Both the position numbers and the translations under genes were made by a program. The notes under the pieces were generated by a model. That model was not told the origin of the DNA. It saw nothing but the letters and a program-made list of their open reading frames with translations, and did no database searches. Below are positions 51,858-59,990 of a stretch of DNA of 64,000 nt, piece by piece. This DNA is from a virus: positions 1-64,000 of IMG/VR virus record IMGVR_UViG_3300023179_006134. One strand, 5' to 3'. The first letter of the stretch is position 1. Each line of letters begins with the position of its first letter.

Positions 51858-54839
51858 TTATGCATTTGCATATTGAATATCATATGTTGTATCTATACTA
51901 GATGAACGACTCATACCACCAATTGAACCAGAATTTCCTGTTGGAATTGGTATTGGAACCATTTGAGGATTATTCATTACAATCACCGTCTGTTCTGCAC
52001 CATCTTCATATCCCGCATAAGATTGAAGAATGCTCATTAATTGTGTCTTAGTTTTTGCAGCATTCAAATATTCCAAGAGATTTGGTGCAAGGAAATCTAG
52101 TCCTTTTGTGGTATCAGAATCAAATACAAATTCTGGACCCTTTTCACCAATCAGTGCTCTTGTTGGTTTTGTTACTCTTCCACCTTTTGCATATGCAACG
52201 TGAACGTGATCATAATGTATTGCATTTGTACTTGCCCCCCAATAATCTAATCCAACTTTTTTACCTTTAGCAATACCAAATCCAAGAGGAGTGTAAATCA
52301 ATTGTTCTAGTGATGATCCATAATTTTGAATAATCTGTTTTGCAAATTCTAATTGCTGAGGAGTTCCTCTACCAACACCGTCATTTGAATAATCTCTTGC
52401 TCTATTTTTTCCGTGATAACCAGGATCACCCGAACGATATGCACTAGTTACTTGTAATCCAAATTTTGAGGCAATTGGAGTAAATTGATCAACTGAACCA
52501 ACTTTACCTGCCCCAAGAGTGCCTCCAGCACCGATGCTGCCGACAGTAAAACTTCCCTTTTCACCTTTTTGAAGTGCTGCAAAAATTCTTGAAGATTGTT
52601 GCCAACGATCACCTTCTATTCCCCAACCAATATATTTGTATGATGCGTCTTTAAGTTGCTGTTCAGTAGATTTTGGATCTAAGAATTGATTAAGGAGTCC
52701 ATATTGCTTCAATTCTTCCTTAATCCACCTAACCTGTTCCCCATTAGATGCTTTTTCTAAAGGTTTTCCAAGAAATTTTTCAGCATTTACTATTCTTTCA
52801 CGATTCCAACTAATAAGTCCTTTATTTGTTCCGGCACCATCATTTAAAACCCAAGGAGTTCTTTGTCCCTTCCACCCAGATTCTGCCTGAACATTTCCAG
52901 CAAGAATTGAAGCAGCAAGCATTGGGAAACCCTCTGCCATAAACAATCTTGCCCCACCAACTGCTTCAGTAGCATTTCCACCACCACCCATATCATTACC
53001 CATTTCTTGTCCTGGAGATACTTTTTTTTCTTCAACAGATTCTTTCAACATCAATTGCTTTTGCAATTCTTTAATCGCAGCATCAACCTTTGATGAAATA
53101 GTTTCTTCTAAAGATTTTGAGATTACATTTGTCATATCATCACCACCAAACATTCCTGCCTCTACTTTTCCACCACCGGCATATCCGGCAGTCCCTCTAA
53201 AAGTATTCTGCATCCATCCAGACAATTCTTCTGCTGCCTTCATATAATCCACAGAACTTGGTTTTTCTCCAAGTTGTGCCTTGAGTGGAAGTGCAAAAAG
53301 TGCTCCAAAAGAAGGAGTTTTTGTTGCAGTATCATAAGAAGATTGCATATAACCAAGAGGGTTTACATTTTTACCCTTGTCCTTTGTTTGCACCTCTGGA
53401 AATATTTTTTCAATTTTTTTCTTTCCACCAATAGAACCACCAGGTTTAACTTTTGTAACCTGAACCTTTACTCCTCTTTTAACAGGTTTCCTTGATATGG
53501 TTCTCTTAACTGCTCCTCCAACGATTTTATTACCTCTGGTTACTGGAGCAGGTCCACCTTCTGCTTGTTTCGCATATCCCATTCCCTTGGTTCCCTTATC
53601 ACCAAAAAGACTTCCAAAGGAACCCTCTCCACCACCACCAACTAAACCAAATGTGAGTGCGTTTAAACCTTCTCTAAATTGCTCACGAATTCTTGCATCA
53701 AATTTTGCAAGATTTTTTGATTGTGCTTTTTTACCTTTTTCGTCCAAAAATGGATAACGAATTAATTCAATTGCATATCTAAAGGGAGTTCCAACAATAT
53801 CAAGAAGAGTACCAACTGTCCCCAATTGAAAACTAATAAATTTTGCACCCTGATACATTAACCAACGAATTGGTTTCATAAGAGGATTTTTTTCACCATC
53901 ATATGCTTTCTTAGCACCCTGTTCCATTCCAACTGACATCTTTTTGAGTTGGAATGCACCTTCACCCAGAGCAGATGCAAGAAGTCCTGCACCGAGAATA
54001 ATAGCAGCAACTGCACCGGTTCCTATTCCACCTGCCTGTGCTGCTGTTCCTCCTGCTGTTGCACCTCCTCCTGCTGCTGTTCCTCCCGATGTTGCTGCTT
54101 GTGTTCCTGCCTGTGCTGCCGTTTTTGCTCCTTGCCCAAGTAATCTATCCTTCACCAAATCCATTCCAATATCAAGAACTCCACCCTTACCCTGTCCGGC
54201 AATAGCAATGGAAGCAATAATCGCAGCATCAATCACACCACTTACAGCACCAGTAAAAGTATCAAAGATTTTTAATGAAAAGTCTCCACCAAAACTTTTC
54301 ATAAATCCACGAGTCGCATCTATTGCCTTATATCCCCAGTCAATAAATGTGACTACCTTATCTAATATATTTCCACCCAAATCCATCATAAACTCCATCA
54401 CATTTCCAATAATACTTACAATACCTACAAGTTTTGGAAGATGTGGTAAAAGTTTAATTGAAATATATCCAAGAAGAACTGAAAAAAGAAAGTTTTTAAT
54501 TCTATCTAAAAACCCAAGTTTTGGTGCCGATGGCATCTTCAGTTTTCCTTCTTTCTTTTCTTCTGGTTTTGCCTCTAACTTATTTTCTTGTTTTTCTGCT
54601 TCTTTTTTTTCTGTGAATTTTCTTTTCTTTTCAAGTTCCGACTGCTTTATAAGTGTAGAAGTCTGAATTAAATCACGAACCTTAAAGACTTGCTTTTTAA
54701 TAATAAACAAATCACTTTTAAGTACACTAATGCTTTCTTCCTGAAGACTTTCTGTAGATATTTTTTTTGTAGATATAGATATTCCTGGTAAAAGTTTTGT
54801 TGGATTTATTTTTGCAGGAGATAATTTTGGAGTTTCCAT
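51858..54839 (-). CDS. Tape-measure-like protein with tail-lysozyme and peptidase domains
   Basis: In this 993-residue protein, residues about 50-110 are a charged helix. Residues 110-155 are hydrophobic (NFLFSVLLGYISIKLLPHLPK), and 200-300 is Ala/Gly-rich, typical of tape measures. Around 630-757 is a phage tail-lysozyme-like domain (AASILAGNVQAESGWKG, then LISWNRERI and YKYIGWGIEGDRW), in which QAES holds the probable catalytic Glu. Around 770-890 is a peptidase-like domain with HGKNRARDYSND and HYDHVHVA, consistent with metal ligands of M15-type enzymes. TRALIGEKGPEFVFD near 890 is a usual tape-measure motif. It may cut peptidoglycan during DNA entry. Two lytic domains on one tail protein is notable. 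Confidence 0.78.
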   Translation of the reverse strand: METPKLSPAKINPTKLLPGISISTKKISTESLQEESISVLKSDLFIIKKQVFKVRDLIQTSTLIKQSELEKKRKFTEKKEAEKQENKLEAKPEEKKEGKLKMPSAPKLGFLDRIKNFLFSVLLGYISIKLLPHLPKLVGIVSIIGNVMEFMMDLGGNILDKVVTFIDWGYKAIDATRGFMKSFGGDFSLKIFDTFTGAVSGVIDAAIIASIAIAGQGKGGVLDIGMDLVKDRLLGQGAKTAAQAGTQAATSGGTAAGGGATAGGTAAQAGGIGTGAVAAIILGAGLLASALGEGAFQLKKMSVGMEQGAKKAYDGEKNPLMKPIRWLMYQGAKFISFQLGTVGTLLDIVGTPFRYAIELIRYPFLDEKGKKAQSKNLAKFDARIREQFREGLNALTFGLVGGGGEGSFGSLFGDKGTKGMGYAKQAEGGPAPVTRGNKIVGGAVKRTISRKPVKRGVKVQVTKVKPGGSIGGKKKIEKIFPEVQTKDKGKNVNPLGYMQSSYDTATKTPSFGALFALPLKAQLGEKPSSVDYMKAAEELSGWMQNTFRGTAGYAGGGKVEAGMFGGDDMTNVISKSLEETISSKVDAAIKELQKQLMLKESVEEKKVSPGQEMGNDMGGGGNATEAVGGARLFMAEGFPMLAASILAGNVQAESGWKGQRTPWVLNDGAGTNKGLISWNRERIVNAEKFLGKPLEKASNGEQVRWIKEELKQYGLLNQFLDPKSTEQQLKDASYKYIGWGIEGDRWQQSSRIFAALQKGEKGSFTVGSIGAGGTLGAGKVGSVDQFTPIASKFGLQVTSAYRSGDPGYHGKNRARDYSNDGVGRGTPQQLEFAKQIIQNYGSSLEQLIYTPLGFGIAKGKKVGLDYWGASTNAIHYDHVHVAYAKGGRVTKPTRALIGEKGPEFVFDSDTTKGLDFLAPNLLEYLNAAKTKTQLMSILQSYAGYEDGAEQTVIVMNNPQMVPIPIPTGNSGSIGGMSRSSSIDTTYDIQYANA

Positions 54840-54842
54840 ATC

Positions 54843-57254
54843 TTACTTAACTCCAAGAACAGCAGCACTTCTTCTTCTGCTTTCAGAATTTGGATGTACT
54901 GCACTGAAAGAAGGAACTGATGGAGATGCACCAGAAGAAGTATTTAATTTTGGCATACCACCAGGTGATGTTGCATAAACAACCTTTACTTTTGATTTTG
55001 ATGGTGGGTTTATTTTTGGAATATTATTTTGAGTTTGTATTTGAGCAGGATTTAATTTAGAAGATGATGAAGGTTGCTCAGCTAATGCTGGGGGAGATAT
55101 TATTGATGAGATTGCTGAACCAAATTTTTGAAACATATTTGGTTGATTTTGTATAGTTGGTTTTGGTTTTGCAGCAACATCTGCTTTCAAATTCGTGAAT
55201 GTCTTATTTGGAATTACACTATATCCCTGAAATGTATGTTCCCTATCAGACATTCCAGTAATCTCATCTGGAGATACTGCAGAAGGTTTATTTACTGCTC
55301 TTGATACTTCAAAGACGTTATTCCAGTTTTTTACATTTGGCCTTACACTTCTTTTCCAATATTCAATGGATGCATCAAGTGCAATATCTTTATTCATTAA
55401 AAGTTTTGGATTTCCAACTAAATCTTTACCAATTCTTTTTCCAATATCTTCATAATTTGCTCTTCCAGTAACTTGTAAATATCCCCTACCAATATAATTG
55501 TATGCATCATCAGCATTACGATTACCAAGACCAAGAGCAGGATTTGCATATCCCTTAAAATATTCATACCCAGGTTTTCCTGGTGGATCATTTGGACTTG
55601 AATTGTATTTTTCTCTTTGAGGTTCTCCAAAATTTCCTCCAGATTCGTGTTTAACTTGTGATAAAAATGCCTTAAGTTCAATTGGATCTGTAATTCCTCT
55701 TTGTTTTGCTCTGGAAGCAAACTTAAGTTCAATTGGAGATAAATTTGGAAGTATTTGTTTGGGAGTAGTTGATTTTGGAGAAGGTTTAACAGTGGATTCT
55801 TTCATAGGAGATTTGGAGGAATCTTCTTTTGGAGAAGAAGCATTTTTTTCTGCTTTCAATTCTTTACTATTCATTTTATCACCAATCATTCCACCACCAG
55901 CAGCATAAGTGGTTCCAGAAACAATCTTTGGTTGATTAGTTCCTCCACCAGCAGCATTCATTCCCTCAAGAGTATCCACACCATACTTTTGCACAGCACC
56001 ACGAGACATTACAAACTCACCATCAGTGAGCATTGCTGGAACTTTATCTACACCTTTTTTTCCACCAATCAAACCACTCACAGATTCTTGGATTTTTCCA
56101 GACCCAAGACCAGCACCCAATAACATACCAAGAGGTCCAAACATAGCACCCATTCCGGCACCACCCATCATACCACCAAAGTTTAATCCACCACCGGCAA
56201 ACTTTGGAATTACAAATCCACCACCAGAATATCCTTGAGTTTTTTTCTCTTCTCCACCAATTCCACCAAAATTTTCAATGCCTTTACTTACGGCCATTGT
56301 GGTACCGACAGTCGCAGCAACTTCTAATCCTGCTCCCAAAAGTTTTCCATATTTTCCACCAAGAAACTTTGATGCTCCTGCTGCCTTTCCTACACCTGCC
56401 TTTGCTAATAATCCTGCTGCAGCAGCTGCAAGTCTAATACCTCCACGAATAATAACCTTGGTTAAGAACCCAACAAACTTGCCTAGACCAGTTCCAAACA
56501 TTATATAAAGAGCAAGAAGTTTAGGCCACTGGTCTCCTAAAAATCTACCAATTGCTTTAATTTTATCCTGATTTTTAGAATCACTAAACCAATCCAAGAG
56601 TTTAATCAGTGCTCTTCCGACAAAAATAGCAACAAAGAAATCAATAATTCTATCAAGTAAAGATTTAATGGGAGCAATAATCTTTTCTGCTGCCTTAATT
56701 GCAAACTTAAATCCCTTCTCTAATCTTGATTCTTTTTCACCTCTCTGTCCTGCTTCTCCAGCAATTCTAGACTTTTCTGCAGAATCCTTTGCAAGTTTAT
56801 TTTGACTCGTAAGACTTTTAATTATTTCAGCAAGAGCATCAATAATTTCTTTTATATCTTCACCCCCAGTCATCTTATCAGGAGCAGGAGGAAGTGCTAA
56901 TTGTGGTTTTCCTATAAGTGCCTTTTGTTTTCCTAAATTAATTCCAACTGCACTTCCTTTTTTAAAACTATCTGCCGTAATCTTTTTAACCTTAAATCTA
57001 CCTTTCTTTCCTCTAATCTTTTTATATTCATTCGTAAGAAGTTCTGCCTCTTCAGTGGGAATTTGAGTCTTTACCATTCTGGCAGCAATCAGTTTCTCCT
57101 TTAGAAGAGACGCATATGTATCATAATCAATATCAAAAACATATTCAAGTCCCAGAAGTCTTAAAATTCTTTCTTCAATTTGTTCATCAACAAGATCTTC
57201 ACCGTCTCTTTTAACGGGAACTATTGATCCTCCTGTTGGTGATTGATTATCCAT
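54843..57254 (-). CDS. gp29: Tape-measure-like protein with GH19-type domain
   Basis: The protein has 803 residues. Charged N-terminal helices come first, then hydrophobic or Ala/Gly-rich helices (about 215-330, e.g. VAIFVGRALIKLLDWF). VDKVPAMLTDGEFVMSRGAVQKYG near 415-440 is a typical tape-measure motif. Residues about 505-670 look like a GH19 chitinase/lysozyme: FLSQVKHESGGNFGE with the acidic residue after H, then YIGRGYLQVTGRANYEDIG and SIEYWKRSVRPN. It starts 8 bases inside the end of the gp51 gene. This place, right after the frameshifting chaperone pair, is where tape measures lie in other tailed phages, so it may be the gp29 equivalent; that symbol is tentative. Confidence 0.75.
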   Translation of the reverse strand: MDNQSPTGGSIVPVKRDGEDLVDEQIEERILRLLGLEYVFDIDYDTYASLLKEKLIAARMVKTQIPTEEAELLTNEYKKIRGKKGRFKVKKITADSFKKGSAVGINLGKQKALIGKPQLALPPAPDKMTGGEDIKEIIDALAEIIKSLTSQNKLAKDSAEKSRIAGEAGQRGEKESRLEKGFKFAIKAAEKIIAPIKSLLDRIIDFFVAIFVGRALIKLLDWFSDSKNQDKIKAIGRFLGDQWPKLLALYIMFGTGLGKFVGFLTKVIIRGGIRLAAAAAGLLAKAGVGKAAGASKFLGGKYGKLLGAGLEVAATVGTTMAVSKGIENFGGIGGEEKKTQGYSGGGFVIPKFAGGGLNFGGMMGGAGMGAMFGPLGMLLGAGLGSGKIQESVSGLIGGKKGVDKVPAMLTDGEFVMSRGAVQKYGVDTLEGMNAAGGGTNQPKIVSGTTYAAGGGMIGDKMNSKELKAEKNASSPKEDSSKSPMKESTVKPSPKSTTPKQILPNLSPIELKFASRAKQRGITDPIELKAFLSQVKHESGGNFGEPQREKYNSSPNDPPGKPGYEYFKGYANPALGLGNRNADDAYNYIGRGYLQVTGRANYEDIGKRIGKDLVGNPKLLMNKDIALDASIEYWKRSVRPNVKNWNNVFEVSRAVNKPSAVSPDEITGMSDREHTFQGYSVIPNKTFTNLKADVAAKPKPTIQNQPNMFQKFGSAISSIISPPALAEQPSSSSKLNPAQIQTQNNIPKINPPSKSKVKVVYATSPGGMPKLNTSSGASPSVPSFSAVHPNSESRRRSAAVLGVK

Positions 57255-57411
57255 TTTGTTGTTGTTTGAGTTTTTCTTCTTCTAAATGTTGTTTTAATAA
57301 TTCAACGTAAATATCTCTTTCCCAAGGTATCATATTTTCAATTTCTGTAAGAGAATATTTATGATACTGCATTAGGGCAAAGTTAAGACGAAAATAATTC
57401 TCAAGGTCCAT
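57247..57411 (-). CDS. gp51: gp51-like small protein; probably made mainly as a gp26-gp51 frameshift fusion
   Basis: This 54-residue frame reads MDLENYFRLNFALMQYHKYS, then LTEIENMIPWERDIYVELL and a basic-polar end. The IPWERDIYVxLL phrase is like the second part of tail-assembly chaperones (GT type), and the place fits T4 gene 51, which lies after gene 26. No Shine-Dalgarno sequence precedes its ATG. The frame is open upstream into the end of gp26 in the -1 register, reading S-K-F-F-R-I-A-L-V-H before the ATG. A -1 slip at 57429-57435 would make a 298-residue fusion. It overlaps the next gene by 8 bases. Confidence 0.8.
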   Translation of the reverse strand: MDLENYFRLNFALMQYHKYSLTEIENMIPWERDIYVELLKQHLEEEKLKQQQNG

Positions 57412-57418
57412 ATGGACC
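57405..57418 (-). other. Hairpin downstream of the slippery site
   Basis: GGTCC-ATAT-GGACC forms a 5-bp stem with a 4-base loop (the 14 bases are a perfect palindrome), starting 10 bases after the slippery heptamer. It may stimulate frameshifting. Confidence 0.55.
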
Positions 57419-57422
57419 AGGG

Positions 57423-58142
57423 CTATGCGAAAAAACTTGCTAACCCTTCTAAAACAACTTCACTTTCAACTTCAGTCTTTGGATTTGTAACTTTGATTTT
57501 ATGAGAAAGTTTGGGCATAGTCTCAAAGAATTTTTCAATTTGCTTAAACTGCGAAGAATTTAATTGCTCTAAAAAGTCAATTAGTTCTTTTTTTGTTACA
57601 TCAGCAGCAATCCACACTTCTTCTTCGGTATAAATTTTATCAATACAAGAAGAAATCAAATCAAAAGATTGATCCATCGTATTATCATTTTTAAAATCAA
57701 AGTTAGTCTTAATAAATTGCTCCAGAGATGGATATTTCATTTCCATCATAATTGTAGAATCAATCTTAATTTGATTGGTATGATCTTCGTTCTTTTGAAC
57801 CTTAATTGAATCCAAATCAATCTTTACAAGAGTATTTGTTTCTTCATCATCAGGACAGATAATATTCACTTCAATCTCTTCTCCTACAGATTTACCACGA
57901 ATATTTAAGAACAAGTATTCAATATCAAAAGTTGGAAGTGATTCTACTTTAATATTTTTAGTCAGAATACAACTCTTAATGACAGTTTTAATTGCAGTAG
58001 TAATTTGTTTTGTATCTTCACTTTCTAGTGCAATCAACAGTACTTTTTCTTCTTTAACAAGAAAGGGTCTGTATTTAATTGATTCACCAGTAGAGGGCAA
58101 CTCAAGTTCGTAAATCGGTGTCGTGGGTTTTGGTAAAGGCAT
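57423..58142 (-). CDS. gp26: gp26-like baseplate hub / tail-assembly chaperone
   Basis: This 239-residue protein (T4 gp26 is about 208) starts IYELELPSTGESIKYRPFLVKEEKVLL. Next is a helical part (SEDTKQITTAIKTVIKSCIL near 36-55), then FDIEYLFLNIRGKSVGEEIEV near 69-89. This is the T4_baseplate (gp26) pattern. In T4 it is needed for hub assembly. The gene lies between gp54 and gp51/tape measure. Its last codons overlap a -1 slippery heptamer and it ends GCA TAG. The AELPS-to-helix-to-CPD architecture also resembles the first part of lambda-type tail chaperones, which fits the frameshift. Confidence 0.85.
   Translation of the reverse strand: MPLPKPTTPIYELELPSTGESIKYRPFLVKEEKVLLIALESEDTKQITTAIKTVIKSCILTKNIKVESLPTFDIEYLFLNIRGKSVGEEIEVNIICPDDEETNTLVKIDLDSIKVQKNEDHTNQIKIDSTIMMEMKYPSLEQFIKTNFDFKNDNTMDQSFDLISSCIDKIYTEEEVWIAADVTKKELIDFLEQLNSSQFKQIEKFFETMPKLSHKIKVTNPKTEVESEVVLEGLASFFA
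57429..57435 (-). other. Slippery heptamer T TTT TTC for -1 frameshift between gp26 and gp51
   Basis: On the minus strand, in the gp26 frame, AGT TTT TTC GCA TAG ends the gene. The heptamer T TTT TTC obeys the X XXY YYZ rule, and slipping back one base continues into the gp51 frame with no stop. Confidence 0.8.
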
Positions 58143-58192
58143 AATGACCTATAGAATTTCAGTTATGATTATTTAGATTAGAATATTGGAGG

Positions 58193-59038
58193 TTATCTTC
58201 GTATTGATTGTTGGAATTGAGTTACTGCAATATCTGCTGCCTCAATTCTATCATTATTTCCTGATGCTAGTGCTTGAGTATATTCAATATCAAGTGCTTC
58301 TATATTATCTAATTGTGCTCCTGTATATGGACTATCTGCTGCTCCATTTGGAGATCTTGATGAAGACTCTGGTGTAGATGGGTAATCTTTAGCCCCGACA
58401 TAATATCGAATATAACTAAAGGATACGGTACATTTTAGTAATGAAGATGCATCATAAGAAACCGGCATTGATGTGATTGATATTGGATATGAATTCACAA
58501 AATTATAAATTAAAGTATTGCCCTCGTGATCAGCACTCTTTTTATTTTTTGAAGTTCTTTCAAATTTAGTAATTGTGAGTCCTTGTCCAGCAATATAATA
58601 CTCTGGATACCGGGCCCGATAAAAGTACTCTGGTTTTTTTGATGAAATTCTACCAGCACCTGATGCAATACTTTCTCCAATAATATATTTAATCCAGGAT
58701 TCAAAAAATCTAATTGGAAGATAATTCTCGGCATCAACATAAAAAGTAAAATCAATTCTATCATCATATAATCTACGATAGGCAAATTTTTCGGTCACTC
58801 CAGTAAAATCACTATTATTTTCGTGAGTTGCTAGTGATGAACCGGGCAAAGTTGCTTCTGAGCACAACAATCTCAACTTTTCTCCATCATACTTCACACC
58901 ATTAGAAATTAAATATTGTCCAAACCCACCTTCACTTGTACCATACTTTGGAAAAGGTATATCAACAATAAAATGTGATGTAAGTGCTGGTTGAAGTAGA
59001 TTTGCCTTAATTTTATCTACACTAACTTTTGCAGGCAT
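58193..59038 (-). CDS. gp54: gp54-like tail tube initiator
   Basis: The protein has 281 residues (T4 gp54 is 320). It has the tube-protein fold pattern: LTSHFIVDIPFPKYGTSEGG near residues 19-38, LRLLCSEATLPGSSLATHENNSD, RRLYDDRIDFTFYVDAENYLPIRFFESWIKYI near 88-118 and YPISITSMPVSYDASSLLKCTVSFSYIRYYV near 189-220. These elements are shared with gp19-type tube subunits. The protein caps the hub and starts tube growth together with gp48. It is divergent from the gp4 gene and shares the promoter region. Confidence 0.85.
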   Translation of the reverse strand: MPAKVSVDKIKANLLQPALTSHFIVDIPFPKYGTSEGGFGQYLISNGVKYDGEKLRLLCSEATLPGSSLATHENNSDFTGVTEKFAYRRLYDDRIDFTFYVDAENYLPIRFFESWIKYIIGESIASGAGRISSKKPEYFYRARYPEYYIAGQGLTITKFERTSKNKKSADHEGNTLIYNFVNSYPISITSMPVSYDASSLLKCTVSFSYIRYYVGAKDYPSTPESSSRSPNGAADSPYTGAQLDNIEALDIEYTQALASGNNDRIEAADIAVTQFQQSIRR

Positions 59039-59039
59039 C

Positions 59040-59047
59040 TATAAATA
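59040..59047 (+). promoter_or_regulatory. Late-promoter box TATAAATA
   Basis: A perfect late core 30 bases before the ATG of gp4, in the 38-base gap between divergent gp54 and gp4. It is the only clear plus-strand box here. Confidence 0.7.
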
Positions 59048-59076
59048 CTTGTACTTATATATTATGTAGTTAGGAA

Positions 59077-59529
59077 ATGCCAAGAGACGGAAAATACCAT
59101 CAGGGTAGATTTCACCCTCAAAATCCGCAGAAATATAAAGGAGACGTGAATAATATCATATACAGAAGTTCTTGGGAACTCAAATTTATGCAGTGGTGTG
59201 ATAGAAATGAAAATATTGTGGAGTATGGTTCAGAAGAGTTTTGGATTCCTTATGTTTCTCCGGTAGATAATCGTGTTCATCGATACTTTCCAGATTTTAT
59301 TATCAAAGTTAAAGAAAGTAATGAAGAGATTAAGACTTATGTGATCGAAGTGAAGCCAAAAAGACAAACAGCACCACCTAAACAAAAATCAAGAGTGACT
59401 AAATCATATCTTTATGAGGTTCAGACATACGCAGTCAATCAATCAAAATGGAATGCCGCAAATGAATGGTGTAAAGATCGTAGATTGGAGTTCAAGGTGA
59501 TAACCGAAACGGAACTCGGATTAAGATAA
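59077..59529 (+). CDS. gp4: gp4 head-completion protein / nuclease fold
   Basis: This 150-residue protein has exactly the T4 gp4 length. It shows NIIYRSSWELKFMQWCDRNEN near residues 26-46, then HRYFPDFIIKVKESNEEIKTYVIEVKPKRQ near 68-97. The PD...EVK pattern is that of PD-(D/E)XK nucleases, and T4 gp4 has been reported to have nuclease activity. It is needed for head completion before tail joining. It is first in the plus-strand block and overlaps the next gene as TAATG. Confidence 0.85.
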   Translation: MPRDGKYHQGRFHPQNPQKYKGDVNNIIYRSSWELKFMQWCDRNENIVEYGSEEFWIPYVSPVDNRVHRYFPDFIIKVKESNEEIKTYVIEVKPKRQTAPPKQKSRVTKSYLYEVQTYAVNQSKWNAANEWCKDRRLEFKVITETELGLR

Positions 59530-59918
59530 TGGCAGAAGGTTTCGGTCAATATGTGGGGAAGATTCCTCCCAGAATGGCAGAATTGAGAAAAAAGATTAAG
59601 AAGTCTGGTAGTAGTGACCCAGAAGATCTGATGATTGAGATTATGGAAGTTTTAAAAGAAGAAGTATTATATCCGGAACCAGGAAAGTTTTATACATTTC
59701 TTTACATACCTAAAACTCCAGAAATAGAATATGATCAACATCCACTGATTGCTTGTACTTCATTAGAAAAGTGGGGATTTAGAGGAATGAACTTTCATTG
59801 GAGAAAGGCAAGGCAATATACCTGGGAAGAAGTTTCGGGAAAACTTCACGTTATTAAATATGATGAGTTGGATGAGATGCTCTCTATACCTTATGCAAAA
59901 TTCCGTCTAAATAAATAA
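59529..59918 (+). CDS. Conserved-type cyanophage protein, unknown
   Basis: This 129-residue protein starts AEGFGQYVGKIPPRMAELRK. It has helical DPEDLMIEIMEVLKEEVLYP near 30-49, then beta FYTFLYIPKTPEIEYDQHPL and RGMNFHWRKARQYTW near 84-98. The translation start is inside the gp4 stop (TAATG), so the two are coupled. I recall equivalents in T4-like cyanophages near gp4/gp48 but no function. Position between a head and a tail-cap protein leaves both assembly pathways possible. Confidence 0.7.
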   Translation: MAEGFGQYVGKIPPRMAELRKKIKKSGSSDPEDLMIEIMEVLKEEVLYPEPGKFYTFLYIPKTPEIEYDQHPLIACTSLEKWGFRGMNFHWRKARQYTWEEVSGKLHVIKYDELDEMLSIPYAKFRLNK

Positions 59919-59930
59919 AAAACTATAAAA

Positions 59931-59990
59931 ATGTTTAGAAGAGCAGAAAAATATATTCTAAACGTCCTTCATAGTGAGGAGGTGCTCTGA
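59931..59990 (+). CDS. 19-residue leader frame overlapping the gp48 start
   Basis: ATG at 59931 opens MFRRAEKYILNVLHSEEVL and stops at TGA inside the gp48 start (TGATG). The GAGGAGG that serves gp48 lies inside this frame. An 8-bp inverted repeat (GTTTAGAA and TTCTAAAC, 59933-59963) covers its beginning. It could couple translation or be accidental. Confidence 0.35.
   Translation: MFRRAEKYILNVLHSEEVL

Noticed and set aside
53944-54666. A 240-residue plus-strand open frame
   Set aside because: It lies opposite the Ala/Gly- and Lys-rich part of a tape-measure-like gene. Its composition (Pro/Ala/Ser-rich) is what the complementary strand of such codons gives, and it has no sensible start or neighbours.
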